From Methylobacterium sp. 10 (GTDB lineage: Bacteria > Pseudomonadota > Alphaproteobacteria > Rhizobiales > Beijerinckiaceae), in assembly GCF_000519085.1 (NCBI RefSeq), contig NZ_KI912577.1, forward strand, positions 4,520,035 to 4,584,034: DNA of 64,000 bases, in the 5' to 3' direction. The notes beneath the pieces are model-generated. The model did not search any database. It saw only the letters and a list, made by a program, of their open reading frames with translations, and had not been told where the DNA came from. Positions 1-8,338 of the stretch are shown here, piece by piece. The translations under genes and the position numbers were made by a program. Positions within the stretch are counted from its first letter, which is position 1. Each line of letters begins with the position of its first letter.

Positions 1-312
1 CCGCCGGACGGCGTCCGCAAGCAAGCTTCGGAGGCTGCCCACCGGCAAGCCCAAGGCGTGGCGGTAGATCGCCATCGTGTAAGGAACCAGAAGGACGGTG
101 ACCAGGACATCGACGATGAGTCCCAGCGCCGCGACCGTTGGACGTGTGGATGTTTCCGTCACGGCGTCGACAAGGCCCTGGACGACGATGAGGGCCGTGA
201 TGGCGCTCGTCTCGCGCCATAGCGATCTGACTGTCTGAAACGATGCCTCATAAGCTGCGAAGGTCGTTCCGCGGGTCTGAAGGGGGATAGCCATCGCGCC
301 TCGTTCCATCAT
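1..312 (-). CDS. Hypothetical membrane protein, C-terminus outside window
   Basis: An open frame of 104 codons with no stop runs from an ATG at 312 (a second ATG follows at 309) off the left edge. The part seen has two apolar stretches, around residues 40-52 and 70-88, the second ending in a positively charged segment. This suggests an integral membrane protein with a cytoplasmic start. No family is recognised. It is transcribed in the same direction as the next gene on the right, across a 185-base gap. Because only the N-terminal part is present, length and function cannot be judged. Confidence 0.55.
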   Translation of the reverse strand, partial: MMERGAMAIPLQTRGTTFAAYEASFQTVRSLWRETSAITALIVVQGLVDAVTETSTRPTVAALGLIVDVLVTVLLVPYTMAIYRHALGLPVGSLRSLLADAVRR

Positions 313-497
313 GGGATCCAAATGGGACGCGGCCAGCTATAGATGGCAATGTCTCCTTTCGATTGAAAAACCGGCGATTGCTCCAACCGGATCGACTTCA
401 TCCACAAGGTTGTCCAAGACAAATCCAACCGACCCTGCAGGATCGGAAGGACGCCGGACGCGGATCACAGGATGCCGTCATCCTGTGATCCGTTCGT

Positions 498-1358
498 TCA
501 GGCCGCGCCCGCATGCGGGGCCGGCAATTCCGTCGAAATGGCATCCACCGTGCGCTGGGGCGGGCTGCCGAGGCCGTCCGAGCGGGCGATGCGAATCTGC
601 TGGTTGACCGGCTGCATGTTGCCATAGGGCGTCGAGAACGCGATCTCGGCCGCATCCCGGCCGACGCCGATACGGACGAGCCCGTCGAGATCGGCCTGAC
701 GCGTGGCGTCGAACAGCCACCAGCGGCCGTCGAGATAGGCCTCGAACACCGCGTGGAAGTCGCTGGGCACGAGTCCGTGAGCGTAGCAGCTCACGAAACG
801 GGCGGGGATGCCCAGGGCCCGGCAGAAGGCCGTGCCGATATGCGCGAAATCGCGGCACACGCCCGCGCGCTTGAGCAGGCTCTCGTCGGCGGTGGTCTCG
901 CCGTCGCTGGTGCCGGGCTGGTAGGTCAGGTGGTCGTGGATCCAGTTGCAGATCGCATTGACGCGCTGATGCCCTTTGGGATGCGCCCCGAACTCGGCCT
1001 GCGCGAAGGGCGTCAGCCGGTCGGACGAGACGAAGCGGCTCGGCAGCAGGAAGGGCAGGATGTCGAGGGGAAGCTGCGAGATCGGCGTCTCGTTGATCGT
1101 GGCCGGATCGGCCCGGTGCACGGTGAGCTCCACCTCGGCATTGTACTCCAGGGAGAACTGGCCGGCGGGGACGTTGACGCCGAGATAGCGGTTCTGCAGG
1201 TCGGGCGAGATGTAGATCTCCCGCTTCAGGTCGGGCTTGAGCGTCAGGGTCTCGCTGAGGATGTCGAGGCTCTTCAGGCGAGCCACTTCGATGTTGAAGA
1301 TGAAGGTCGTGTCCGAGAGTATGTTATAAGACAGGCTGCAACCGAGCGTGTAGCGCAT
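498..1358 (-). CDS. Transglutaminase-like family protein
   Basis: 286 residues. The C-terminal half carries a transglutaminase-like (papain-fold) core: a cysteine at about 168 in an AGVCRDFAH motif, a histidine at about 202 in DFHAVFEAYL, and an aspartate at about 217 in WWLFDATR. This gives the expected Cys-His-Asp triad order. The N-terminal 110 residues look like the beta-rich N-terminal domain common in bacterial members. There is no signal peptide, so it is probably cytoplasmic. Members of this family act as peptidases or amidases on isopeptide-like bonds, but the substrate here is unknown. It follows the lut genes on the same strand with a gap of about 150 bases and need not share their function. 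A GGAAGGAA ribosome site lies just before the ATG. Confidence 0.85.
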   Translation of the reverse strand: MRYTLGCSLSYNILSDTTFIFNIEVARLKSLDILSETLTLKPDLKREIYISPDLQNRYLGVNVPAGQFSLEYNAEVELTVHRADPATINETPISQLPLDILPFLLPSRFVSSDRLTPFAQAEFGAHPKGHQRVNAICNWIHDHLTYQPGTSDGETTADESLLKRAGVCRDFAHIGTAFCRALGIPARFVSCYAHGLVPSDFHAVFEAYLDGRWWLFDATRQADLDGLVRIGVGRDAAEIAFSTPYGNMQPVNQQIRIARSDGLGSPPQRTVDAISTELPAPHAGAA

Positions 1359-1508
1359 GGACGTTCCTTCCTCTGTTGGGGATGTCCTAGCAAGGATTAC
1401 GCCCGTCGCAGCAACGAGAATCCTGCGGTAAAGGCCAGGTTCGGCCGTTTCACGGCGGTAGAGCCATGCGAGACGCGCCCCGCCGGTTGCGTCCCTGCGC
1501 CGTTCTTG

Positions 1509-2102
1509 TCAGGCGCGCGGGAGCAGGATCACGGTGAGCGAGCGGACGCCCTGCGCGCCGTGGATCAGCACGCCCTCGATATCGGCGGTGGCCGACGGTC
1601 CGGTATGAAGCACGGCATAAGCGGCGCGGCCGAAATCCGGCCGGCGATAGGCCGCCTGGATGTTGACCAGGATGTCGGCGGGATCGAGCAGCACGACGAG
1701 GTGCTGGGCGAGATAGGCCACCGCGTTCACTTGCAGCTCGTCCTGCGTGAACAGAACGGACCCGGTCTCTGCCACGCCGAACACGGCACGGACGACGGCG
1801 ACGTCGACATCGGCGAGATCACCCGGCAACGCCACGCGGGAGAGATCGCGGTTGCCGGCGATCTCGGGCACCGCCGAGGCGATCACCGCGCTGTCGTCCA
1901 GTCGCTCGCGCACGTCGGCGAACGGGTCCTCGCCCGGAACCGGCGCCGCGATGCGCCCGCCCATGCGCTTCAGGCGCTCGCCGAACTCCGCCACGAGATC
2001 GTCGCCGACCAAGGGCTCGAAGTTCGGGATTTCCGGGAGGGGATGATCTCCGGCGGGCCGGTTCCGACGGATGCGGGCCAGGGTGTCGTCGCGTGCGCTC
2101 AC
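1509..2102 (-). CDS. lutC: Lactate utilization protein C (LUD domain)
   Basis: 197 residues from the GTG at 2102. An open frame continues upstream, but that part is translated intergenic repeat and is left out. The protein has the LUD-domain signature: a central AETGSVLF segment, then a stretch with QHLVVLLDPADI, and a C-terminal HTGPSATADIEGVLIHGAQG segment. LutC is the third component of the LutABC iron-sulfur complex that oxidises L-lactate to pyruvate. Here it is separated from lutB by about 500 bases filled with intergenic palindromic repeats, so tight coupling with lutAB is lost although order and strand are kept. The GTG start is inferred from where homology-like sequence begins. Confidence 0.85.
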   Translation of the reverse strand: MSARDDTLARIRRNRPAGDHPLPEIPNFEPLVGDDLVAEFGERLKRMGGRIAAPVPGEDPFADVRERLDDSAVIASAVPEIAGNRDLSRVALPGDLADVDVAVVRAVFGVAETGSVLFTQDELQVNAVAYLAQHLVVLLDPADILVNIQAAYRRPDFGRAAYAVLHTGPSATADIEGVLIHGAQGVRSLTVILLPRA

Positions 2103-2607
2103 CGGCCGACACTCCAACGACGATCGTCCTGCCGCGCCGAGGCTGCGCACTTCCCTCTCACCCCCGGGCCTGCGACATTCACACATCTCGCGGGCAGCAC
2201 GGGTCCCCTCTCCTGAGGGGAGAGGGACAGGGTGAGGTGTGTGACCTCTGCGGAGATGGACCACACCTCACCCCAGCCCTCTCCTTCCAGGAGAGGGAGA
2301 CGGTCGCGCCTCATGTCGAAACCTTTTGAATGGAGCGAACAGCCCTCGAGCAGAGGGGCGGATCCAGTAGCCGCAGAGCGGGGAGAGGGCCATAGGGACC
2401 TTGCCGTCCCTATGGTGAGCGAAGGCGGAGCCGAAGCGAGGGTGAGGGGATATCTCCGGACTAGTCTCCTCCGGATGCTCCCCCTCACCGTCGGCTGCCG
2501 TATCGGCTCGCCCCCCGACGAGGGGGAGACGCGCCCCTCTACCCGCGGGCGGGGAGAGGGGGTGCGCACCAGCCGAAGTGATCTTGCCGACAAGGAAGAA
2601 GCCCTAC
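2103..2607. repeat. Intergenic palindromic repeats between lutC and lutB
   Basis: About 500 bases without a credible gene. They hold several nested GC-rich inverted repeats of the kind often scattered between genes in this group. One pair of perfect 12-base arms lies at 2230-2241 and 2262-2273 (GGGTGAGGTGTG and its complement). A CCCTCTCC/GGAGAGGG hairpin lies at about 2213-2226. Further CTCTCC/GGAGAG and CCCCTC/GAGGGG blocks continue to about 2560. Transcripts reading from lutB into lutC would fold strongly here. Confidence 0.6.
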
Positions 2608-4197
2608 TCACGCATCCGTCTCCGGCTTCTTGTCCATCCGATTCTGTTTGTACCAGCTGTGGAAACTCTGGCGCGGGCTGTCGGGCATCTCGCGGCCCTT
2701 CCCCCAGGTGTTGAGCGGGTTGTAGACGGCAAAGCGTGGCAGTGCCTTGAGGGCCGAATCGGCGGCGCCGATGGCCGCGCGGTAGGTGGCCGGCCGGCTG
2801 AGCACCTGTCCGGCCGCCTTCATCATGCCCTGCTTCAGGAGCGGGATCTGGTGCTCTTCCGCCAGCACCTTGCGCCAGGCGAAGATCTGCTCGTGGATAT
2901 TGATCTTCACCGGGCAGACGTTGGTGCAGCTGCCGTTCATGGTCGAGGAGAACGGCAGGGTCGAGTATTTCCGCTTGTTGAAGGTCGGGTCGATGATGAG
3001 CCCGATCGGGCCGGAATAGGTGGCGCCGTAGGAGAGGCCGCCGCTGCGCCGGTAGACCGGGCAGGTGTTCATGCAGGCGCCGCAGCGGATGCATTTGAGC
3101 GAGGTCCAGAACTCTTCCATCCCGAGCCGCTCGGAGCGGCCGTTATCGACCAGCACATAATGCATGTCCGAGCCAGTCCGCGGCTTTCGGAAATGCGAGG
3201 TGTACTGGGTGATGGGTGAGCCCAGCGCCGAACGCGCGAGCAGGCGCAGGAACACGCCCAGATGCTCGATGCGCGGGATCAGCTTCTCGATGCCGATGGA
3301 GTGGATCTGCAGCTTCGGCACGTTGCCCGACAGGTCGGCATTGCCCTCGTTGGTGCAGGTCACCACCGTGCCGGTCTCGGCGATGGCGAAATTGCAGCCG
3401 GTCATGCCGGCATCCGCCTCCAAAATCAGGGGGCGCGTATGCATGCGCTGGCTTTCGGCCAGGTAATGGGCGTCGTCGTTCTCGGGGTCCGTTCCCATGG
3501 TCTTGGCGAAGACGGCGGCCACGTCGAACCGGGTCTTGTGCACCGCCGGCACCACCACGTGGCTCGGCTCCTCGTTGTCGAGCTGCTGGATGCGCTCGCC
3601 GAGATCGGTCTCGATCACCTCGATCCCTGTGCCTGCCATGTAATGCCGGAAGCCGCATTCCTCGGTGAGCATCGACTTCGACTTGATCAGCGACTTGGCG
3701 CCGTGATCCTTGAGGATACCGTGGACGATGCGGTTGTGCTCGGCCCCGTCCGCCGCCCAATGGACGTGGACACCGTTAGCCTTTGCATTCGCCTCGAACT
3801 CTTCGAGATACCGGTCGAGGTTCGACAGGGTGTGCGCCTTGATCTGCGAGGCGAGGTCGCGCAGCTCCTCCCATTCCGGAATGCCGAAGGCCGCCGTGTC
3901 ACGCTTCTTGCGCAGATCCCACAGGCGCTCGTCATGGGCTTTCTGGTGAAGCGGAGCCGCGAGGAAGCGCTCGGCGGCCTCGGCCTGATCGATCGGTCGG
4001 TTGCCGCGGATCTTGGCACCGCGCGGTTGAGGCTCCCGCGCCGCCTTCGCCTTGGGCTCGGCGCTGATAGGCCTCGTCGTCGCTTCGGCATGATCGAGGC
4101 GGCGGCCATCCTGGCCGCGCTCGCTCTCATCGTCGGCTTTGGCGACGTCGGGATGGATCATGCGGTCGCGGGGCCCGCTTTCCTCATTCGCGCTCAT
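2608..4197 (-). CDS. lutB: Lactate utilization iron-sulfur protein B
   Basis: 529 residues. The family core has an N-terminal LUD-type region followed by a ferredoxin-like part. Cysteines at about 369, 372, 375 and 379 (CIRCGACMNTCP) and 424 and 428 (CTNVCP) can hold iron-sulfur clusters. LutB is the electron-transfer subunit of the LutABC L-lactate oxidising complex. The start at 4197 overlaps the lutA stop as ATGA, which argues for translational coupling. Compared with the usual roughly 470 residues it has an extra charged N-terminal leader of about 60 residues, rich in Glu, Asp, Arg and Pro. That leader may be disordered, or a downstream start may be used. Confidence 0.9.
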   Translation of the reverse strand: MSANEESGPRDRMIHPDVAKADDESERGQDGRRLDHAEATTRPISAEPKAKAAREPQPRGAKIRGNRPIDQAEAAERFLAAPLHQKAHDERLWDLRKKRDTAAFGIPEWEELRDLASQIKAHTLSNLDRYLEEFEANAKANGVHVHWAADGAEHNRIVHGILKDHGAKSLIKSKSMLTEECGFRHYMAGTGIEVIETDLGERIQQLDNEEPSHVVVPAVHKTRFDVAAVFAKTMGTDPENDDAHYLAESQRMHTRPLILEADAGMTGCNFAIAETGTVVTCTNEGNADLSGNVPKLQIHSIGIEKLIPRIEHLGVFLRLLARSALGSPITQYTSHFRKPRTGSDMHYVLVDNGRSERLGMEEFWTSLKCIRCGACMNTCPVYRRSGGLSYGATYSGPIGLIIDPTFNKRKYSTLPFSSTMNGSCTNVCPVKINIHEQIFAWRKVLAEEHQIPLLKQGMMKAAGQVLSRPATYRAAIGAADSALKALPRFAVYNPLNTWGKGREMPDSPRQSFHSWYKQNRMDKKPETDA

Positions 4198-4937
4198 GCC
4201 GAGACTCCATTGAGGATGCGGGCGATGTGGATGAACTTGAGCGGCACGCCGATCCGGGCGGCGCAGCCCTTCTGGTGCATCATGCAGGACGAGTCGGACG
4301 AGACGACGTATTCGGCCCCGGCACGGCTGTGGTCGCTGACCTTGTCGTAGCCCATCTTGGCCGACACGGCCGGCTCGAACACGCTGAACGTCCCGCCGAA
4401 GCCGCAGCATTCGTCCGGCCGGGCCGGAGTGACGATCTCGATCCCCTTCACCTTGGCCAGGAGATCGAGGGGCTTCGAATAGGCCGGCTTGTTGAGCTCG
4501 GAGGGCCGCGCGTGATGGATGCCGCGCAGGGCATTGCAGTTCGAATGATACCCGACCTTGTGCGGGAATTCGGCCCAGGGGAAGGAATCGACCTGGAGCA
4601 CGTCGTGGAGAAACTCCACCAGCTCGAAGGTCTTGGTGCGGACGTCCCTCACCTCGTCCGTCTGCGGGATCGCGGTGAGATGCTCGCGTACCTGATGCAC
4701 GCAGGAGCCGGACGGGGCCACGATGTAGTCGAACGGGGCGAAGTTCTTGACGAAGAGCGCTTCCGTCGCGGCGGCCTCGGCATGGCAACCGGTATTGGTC
4801 ATCGGCTGGCCGCAGCAGGTCTGGTCGAAAGGATAGGACACGTCGAGGCCGAAGCGTTCCAGCAATTCCAGCGTCGCGATGCCGACTTCAGGCTCGAAAG
4901 CATCGACGTAGCACGGCACGAACAGTCCGATGCGCAT
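4194..4937 (-). CDS. lutA: Lactate utilization protein A (cysteine-rich, CCG domains)
   Basis: 247 residues from ATG 4937, chosen over an upstream ATG because the family begins at MRIGLFVPCY. Two CCG domains are visible (TCCGQPMTNTGC near residue 50 and ECCGFGGTF near 190), as in LutA/GlpC-type heterodisulfide-reductase-like proteins. With LutB and LutC it oxidises L-lactate to pyruvate. It is first in lutA-lutB-lutC, and its stop overlaps the lutB ATG. poxB lies 93 bases upstream on the same strand, so all four genes could be read together from the poxB promoter, giving a lactate to pyruvate to acetate route. Confidence 0.9.
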   Translation of the reverse strand: MRIGLFVPCYVDAFEPEVGIATLELLERFGLDVSYPFDQTCCGQPMTNTGCHAEAAATEALFVKNFAPFDYIVAPSGSCVHQVREHLTAIPQTDEVRDVRTKTFELVEFLHDVLQVDSFPWAEFPHKVGYHSNCNALRGIHHARPSELNKPAYSKPLDLLAKVKGIEIVTPARPDECCGFGGTFSVFEPAVSAKMGYDKVSDHSRAGAEYVVSSDSSCMMHQKGCAARIGVPLKFIHIARILNGVSA

Positions 4938-5030
4938 GGAAAGCGGTCTTCTCTCCTGGGATGCGGCAGCGCCCATCAGCGGATGCCGCATCGCGGTGCA
5001 GTTTGGATACGTTCAAAGGTCGCCTTTCAT

Positions 5031-6791
5031 CTACCGGATGATGTTGGTTTTGGCGAGGTCGAGAACCGAATCCCCCCGGCCGCTCATCACCGCACGGAGC
5101 AGGTAGAGGCTGAACCCCTTCACTTGCTGGCCGTCGATCTTTGGGGGAATCGAGAGCTCCTGGCGGTTGACCACCACGTCGAGCACCGCCGGGCCGTCAT
5201 GGGCGAGCACCTCGCGGATCGCGCCCTCCAACTCGGCGGGGTCTTCCACCCGCACCGCGTGGAGGCCGGCGGCGCGCGCCATGGCGGCGAAGTCCGGGTT
5301 GTCCAGGGCGACGCCGGTCTCGAGATAGCCCGCGGCCTTCATCTCCATCTCGACGAAGCCGAGGGAGCCGTTGTTATAGATCACCACCTTCAGCGGCAGC
5401 TTCTCCTGCCGCAGGGTCAGCAGATCGCCCATCAGCATGGTAAAGCCGCCGTCGCCGGACAGGGACACCACCTGCCGGCCGGGACAGGCCGCCTGGGCAC
5501 CGATGCCCTGCGCCATGGCATTGGCCATCGACCCATGGACCCACGAGCCGAGGAGCCGGCGCTTGCCGTTCATCTTCAGGTAGCGTGCGGCCCAGATCGT
5601 CGGCGTGCCGACATCGGCGGCGAAGACCGCGTCGTCCGCCGCGGCCTCGCTGAGGAGCTTGGTGAGATATTGCGGATGGATCGGGGACTTGGCGGATTTC
5701 AGGCCGAACCAGCCCTTGGTCGGGGCGCCGGTGGCGAGATCGTCGAGATCGTCCCGTGCCTTGGCATAGTGCTTCAGGCTGGCATCGAGCCAAGTGCGGT
5801 CGGATTTTACGCCGAGCTTCGGCAGAAGCGCCGTGATCGTGTCGCGCACGTCGCCAACGAGGCCGAGATCGAGCTTCGTCCGCCGGCCGAGCTGGTTCGA
5901 CCGCAGATCGACCTGCGCCACCTTGGCATGAGCCGGATAGAACTGCTTGTAGGGAAAATCGGTGCCGAGCATCAGCAGCGTGTCGCAGTCACGCATCGCC
6001 GCGTAGCCGGACGAGAACCCGATGAGGCCGGTCATCCCGACATCGTAGGGGTTGTCATACTCCACGTGCTCCTTGCCGCCCAGGGCATGGACGATGGGGC
6101 TCTTCAGCGCCTCGGCGAGCTGCAACAGTTCGGCATGGGCGCCGGCACAACCCCGGCCGCAGAGCAGTGTGATCTTGGACGAGCCGTCGAGGAGTTCTGC
6201 GAGGGCGTTGAGCTCGGCTTCCGCCGGGCGGATCACCGGCGCTGCGGGCAGCAGGCCGGCATTGGGCGCGATGGCGCGGGCCGGCGCATCCTTCAACGCC
6301 ACGTCGCCCGGAATGATCACCACGGCGACACCGCGCTGCCCCACCGCGGCGCGGATGGCGTTCTCGAGCACGAACGGCAGCTGCGACGGGTCTGAGACGA
6401 GTTCGCAATAATGGCTGCACTGCGCGAACAGGGCCTTCGGGTCAGTCTCCTGGAAGTAGCCGGAGCCGATCTCAGCCGAGGGGATATGCGCGGCGATGGC
6501 CAGGACCGGGGTCCGGCTCCGGTGGCAATCGAACAGCCCGTTGATGAGATGGACATGGCCGGGGCCGCAGGAACCGGCACAGACTGCCAGCTCCCCCGTG
6601 ATCTGGCTTTCAGCGCCGGCAGCGAAGGCGCCGACTTCCTCGTGGCGCACATGCACCCAGTCGATGACGCCCCGCGCCCGGATCGATTCGGTGATGGCAT
6701 TGAGGCTGTCGCCGACGACACCGTAGATCCGCCGGACACCCACCTGCTGCAAGGTTTCGACGACGAGATCCGCGACAATGTCGATTTTCAT
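5031..6791 (-). CDS. poxB: Pyruvate dehydrogenase (quinone), thiamine diphosphate-dependent
   Basis: 586 residues, the usual size for the PoxB group. It has the N-terminal PYR domain with the activating glutamate (about E51, in RHEEVGAFAA) and a middle FAD/nucleotide-type domain. A C-terminal PP domain carries the ThDP/Mg motif GDGGF (about 446-450), ending in YNN (about 472-474). The C-terminal tail is the region that in E. coli PoxB binds the membrane. Expected reaction: pyruvate plus quinone to acetate, CO2 and quinol. Other ThDP enzymes such as acetolactate synthase are less likely given the GSCGPGHVHLINGLFDCHRS segment. The ribosome site AGGAG lies 8 bases before ATG 6791. An EcfG-type promoter sits just upstream, matching the stress and stationary-phase role of poxB in other bacteria. 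Confidence 0.85.
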   Translation of the reverse strand: MKIDIVADLVVETLQQVGVRRIYGVVGDSLNAITESIRARGVIDWVHVRHEEVGAFAAGAESQITGELAVCAGSCGPGHVHLINGLFDCHRSRTPVLAIAAHIPSAEIGSGYFQETDPKALFAQCSHYCELVSDPSQLPFVLENAIRAAVGQRGVAVVIIPGDVALKDAPARAIAPNAGLLPAAPVIRPAEAELNALAELLDGSSKITLLCGRGCAGAHAELLQLAEALKSPIVHALGGKEHVEYDNPYDVGMTGLIGFSSGYAAMRDCDTLLMLGTDFPYKQFYPAHAKVAQVDLRSNQLGRRTKLDLGLVGDVRDTITALLPKLGVKSDRTWLDASLKHYAKARDDLDDLATGAPTKGWFGLKSAKSPIHPQYLTKLLSEAAADDAVFAADVGTPTIWAARYLKMNGKRRLLGSWVHGSMANAMAQGIGAQAACPGRQVVSLSGDGGFTMLMGDLLTLRQEKLPLKVVIYNNGSLGFVEMEMKAAGYLETGVALDNPDFAAMARAAGLHAVRVEDPAELEGAIREVLAHDGPAVLDVVVNRQELSIPPKIDGQQVKGFSLYLLRAVMSGRGDSVLDLAKTNIIR

Positions 6792-6817
6792 GGCTCAAGC
6801 TCCTGCTTCAGAATTCG

Positions 6818-6842
6818 AACGATGGTGCGCCGCACACGTTCC
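6818..6842 (-). promoter_or_regulatory. EcfG-type general stress promoter before poxB
   Basis: On the minus strand GGAAC (6842-6838) is followed after exactly 16 bases by CGTT (6821-6818). This is the published alphaproteobacterial EcfG consensus GGAAC-N16/17-CGTT. The predicted transcript would begin near 6811, about 20 bases before the poxB ATG. Confidence 0.6.
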
Positions 6843-6871
6843 CCTCGGAGAGAGAGAGACGCGGATCCGTG

Positions 6872-7471
6872 TCACTCCGCGATATCGCCGACGCTCGGAG
6901 CGATCACGGCAAAGAGGTCGCCGAGGGTGGCGAGGCTCGCGGCCTGCAGGGCGCTCGCGCTCACCACCGAACCATCGGGGCCGGGCAAGGCACGGGTGGC
7001 AGTGGTGGACGCCACCACCGTGGGGCTGAAACCGAGGTTGAAGGCACCGCGCGCCGTCGAGTTGATGCACATATGCGTCATGAAGCCGGCGAGCAGCACC
7101 GACTGGACTCCGGACTCTTCCAGATGCGTCTGCAGGTTCGTGCCGACGAAGGCATTGGGATAGTTCTTCACGATGACCGTCTCGCCGTCTCGCGGTGCCA
7201 CCTCGTCGCTGATCCGCCCGATGGCGGCCGAGATGTCGTAGGGCGACCCCTGCCCGGCATCGTGCTGGATGTGGACAATGGGGATACCGGCGTCCCTCGC
7301 GCGGCCGAGAAGTTCGCGCGCGGCGCGGATGGCGGGCTCCACCTGCTCCAGGCGCATGATTCCCTCGCGGTAGGTGTTCTGCAGGTCGATCATGATGAGG
7401 GCGGAGGCCCGGAGTCTGGCCGGTGCCGGGCTCAGGCCCGAGACGTCGCGCAGGGTCTTGAGGTCTGTCAT
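6872..7471 (-). CDS. Isochorismatase-family cysteine hydrolase
   Basis: 199 residues if started at ATG 7471; an in-frame ATG at 7498 would add nine. The triad of the family is visible: Asp in IMIDLQNTY (about 29), Lys in VIVKNYPNAF, and the nucleophilic Cys in GFMTHMCINSTAR. The preceding Gly-Phe-Met-Thr-His shape is that of the nicotinamidase/isochorismatase group. It is probably a cytosolic C-N hydrolase; the substrate is not predictable. It lies upstream of poxB on the same strand, but the EcfG promoter between them suggests separate control. Confidence 0.85.
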   Translation of the reverse strand: MTDLKTLRDVSGLSPAPARLRASALIMIDLQNTYREGIMRLEQVEPAIRAARELLGRARDAGIPIVHIQHDAGQGSPYDISAAIGRISDEVAPRDGETVIVKNYPNAFVGTNLQTHLEESGVQSVLLAGFMTHMCINSTARGAFNLGFSPTVVASTTATRALPGPDGSVVSASALQAASLATLGDLFAVIAPSVGDIAE

Positions 7472-7757
7472 GGCGGACTTTCGATCTGTCGAGGACATGG
7501 ACGTGTCGGGCGAGGAGACCTCATCTGGGGGCGGCGTCAATCCCGTCCGTCGCGGCGGGGATGCCCGCTCCCGGTTGGGGCGGAAGGCGGTCGATAACCC
7601 GTTCTCAATCACGAAATCGCGCGCTCAAGCTCGCCGGCGTCGGAACGCGCGTCAGGCGGCGGAAATGTCAGAATTCGTTCAGCGATCGGGTGTCTTGATG
7701 CAGCACGCCCCGAGGTGAAGCTGAGGTCCCGAGGGGATGCGATCTGGAGTTCCTGTC

Positions 7758-8033
7758 ATGAAGCACGTGAAGACTTTGGGCCTCATCGGCGCCGTCATCG
7801 GCGGCCTGACGATGGCTGCCGCCACCACCACGACGGCCGAAGCCGCCGGCGGCTGCGGCTACGGCTATTATCCGTCCGCGTTCGGTTGCCGGGCCACGTC
7901 CCGCGCGTTCGGCTATTACGCGCCCCGTCCGGTGCCGGTCTACGGCTATGGCTACGGTTATCGGCCGTACTACCGTCCGTATTACCGGCCCTACGCCTAT
8001 GCGCCCCGCCCCTACGTGCGGTTCGGCTTCTGA
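7758..8033 (+). CDS. Small exported Tyr/Pro-rich protein
   Basis: 91 residues, started at ATG 7758 because CTGGAG lies 8 bases upstream. A signal peptide (charged start, apolar core, cleavage near TAEA-AGG at about 30) is followed by a low-complexity mature part. That part has GCGYGYYPSAFGCRA and repeated YR-P-Y units (RPYYRPYYRPYAYAPRPY). The cysteine pair near the mature N-terminus resembles the GCG...CR segment of three small exported proteins at 19.8-23.9 kb. Function unknown; likely periplasmic or cell-surface. It is followed by two strong hairpins. Confidence 0.75.
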   Translation: MKHVKTLGLIGAVIGGLTMAAATTTTAEAAGGCGYGYYPSAFGCRATSRAFGYYAPRPVPVYGYGYGYRPYYRPYYRPYAYAPRPYVRFGF

Positions 8034-8045
8034 CCGCTCAAGAAC

Positions 8046-8071
8046 GATGCTCCCGGCCGGTCGGGAGCATC
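8046..8071 (+). terminator. Hairpin after the small Tyr/Pro-rich gene
   Basis: Perfect 10-base stem (GATGCTCCCG / CGGGAGCATC) with a 6-base loop, 13 bases after the stop codon. The run after it is CTTGCC rather than poly-T, so termination is probable but not certain. Confidence 0.6.
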
Positions 8072-8116
8072 CTTGCCCACCGGTAAGACCCCACGGGCAT
8101 CCCGTGACGATCCACG

Positions 8117-8148
8117 AGGCGCTTCCGAGCCAGCGGAGGCGCCTTTCT
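8117..8148 (+). terminator. Second hairpin with short T-rich tail
   Basis: Arms AGGCGCTTCCG (8117-8127) and CGGAGGCGCCT (8133-8143) pair with one mismatch and are followed by TTCTC. This looks like a back-up terminator behind the hairpin at 8046. Confidence 0.6.
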
Positions 8149-8338
8149 CATGTCAGGAGGGTTTGGTGACTGAAGCGCCTTCGGCAGTTTCGCGTGGCCT
8201 CCCTTACAGGAGGCATTGAGGGCGTTCACGGCGACCGCGTTTGGCAGGAGTGTGTAATGTGGATGACCAATATCGCCTATCAATAACACAACATGTAGTG
8301 TTCGACTTCGAGGTAGGCGCAACACGTCGCGCCATCGG

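Noticed and set aside
513..2216. Long plus-strand open frame of 567 codons
   Set aside because: It lies opposite the transglutaminase-like and lutC genes and continues through repeats. Its product has the Arg/His/Gly-rich composition of an antisense shadow in GC-rich DNA.
2230..2273. CRISPR-like repeated units between lutC and lutB
   Set aside because: The units are inverted repeats of unequal length without regular spacers and no cas gene is present.
4227..6395. Plus-strand frame of 722 codons opposite lutA and poxB
   Set aside because: Reverse-complement shadow of well-identified genes; no family features.
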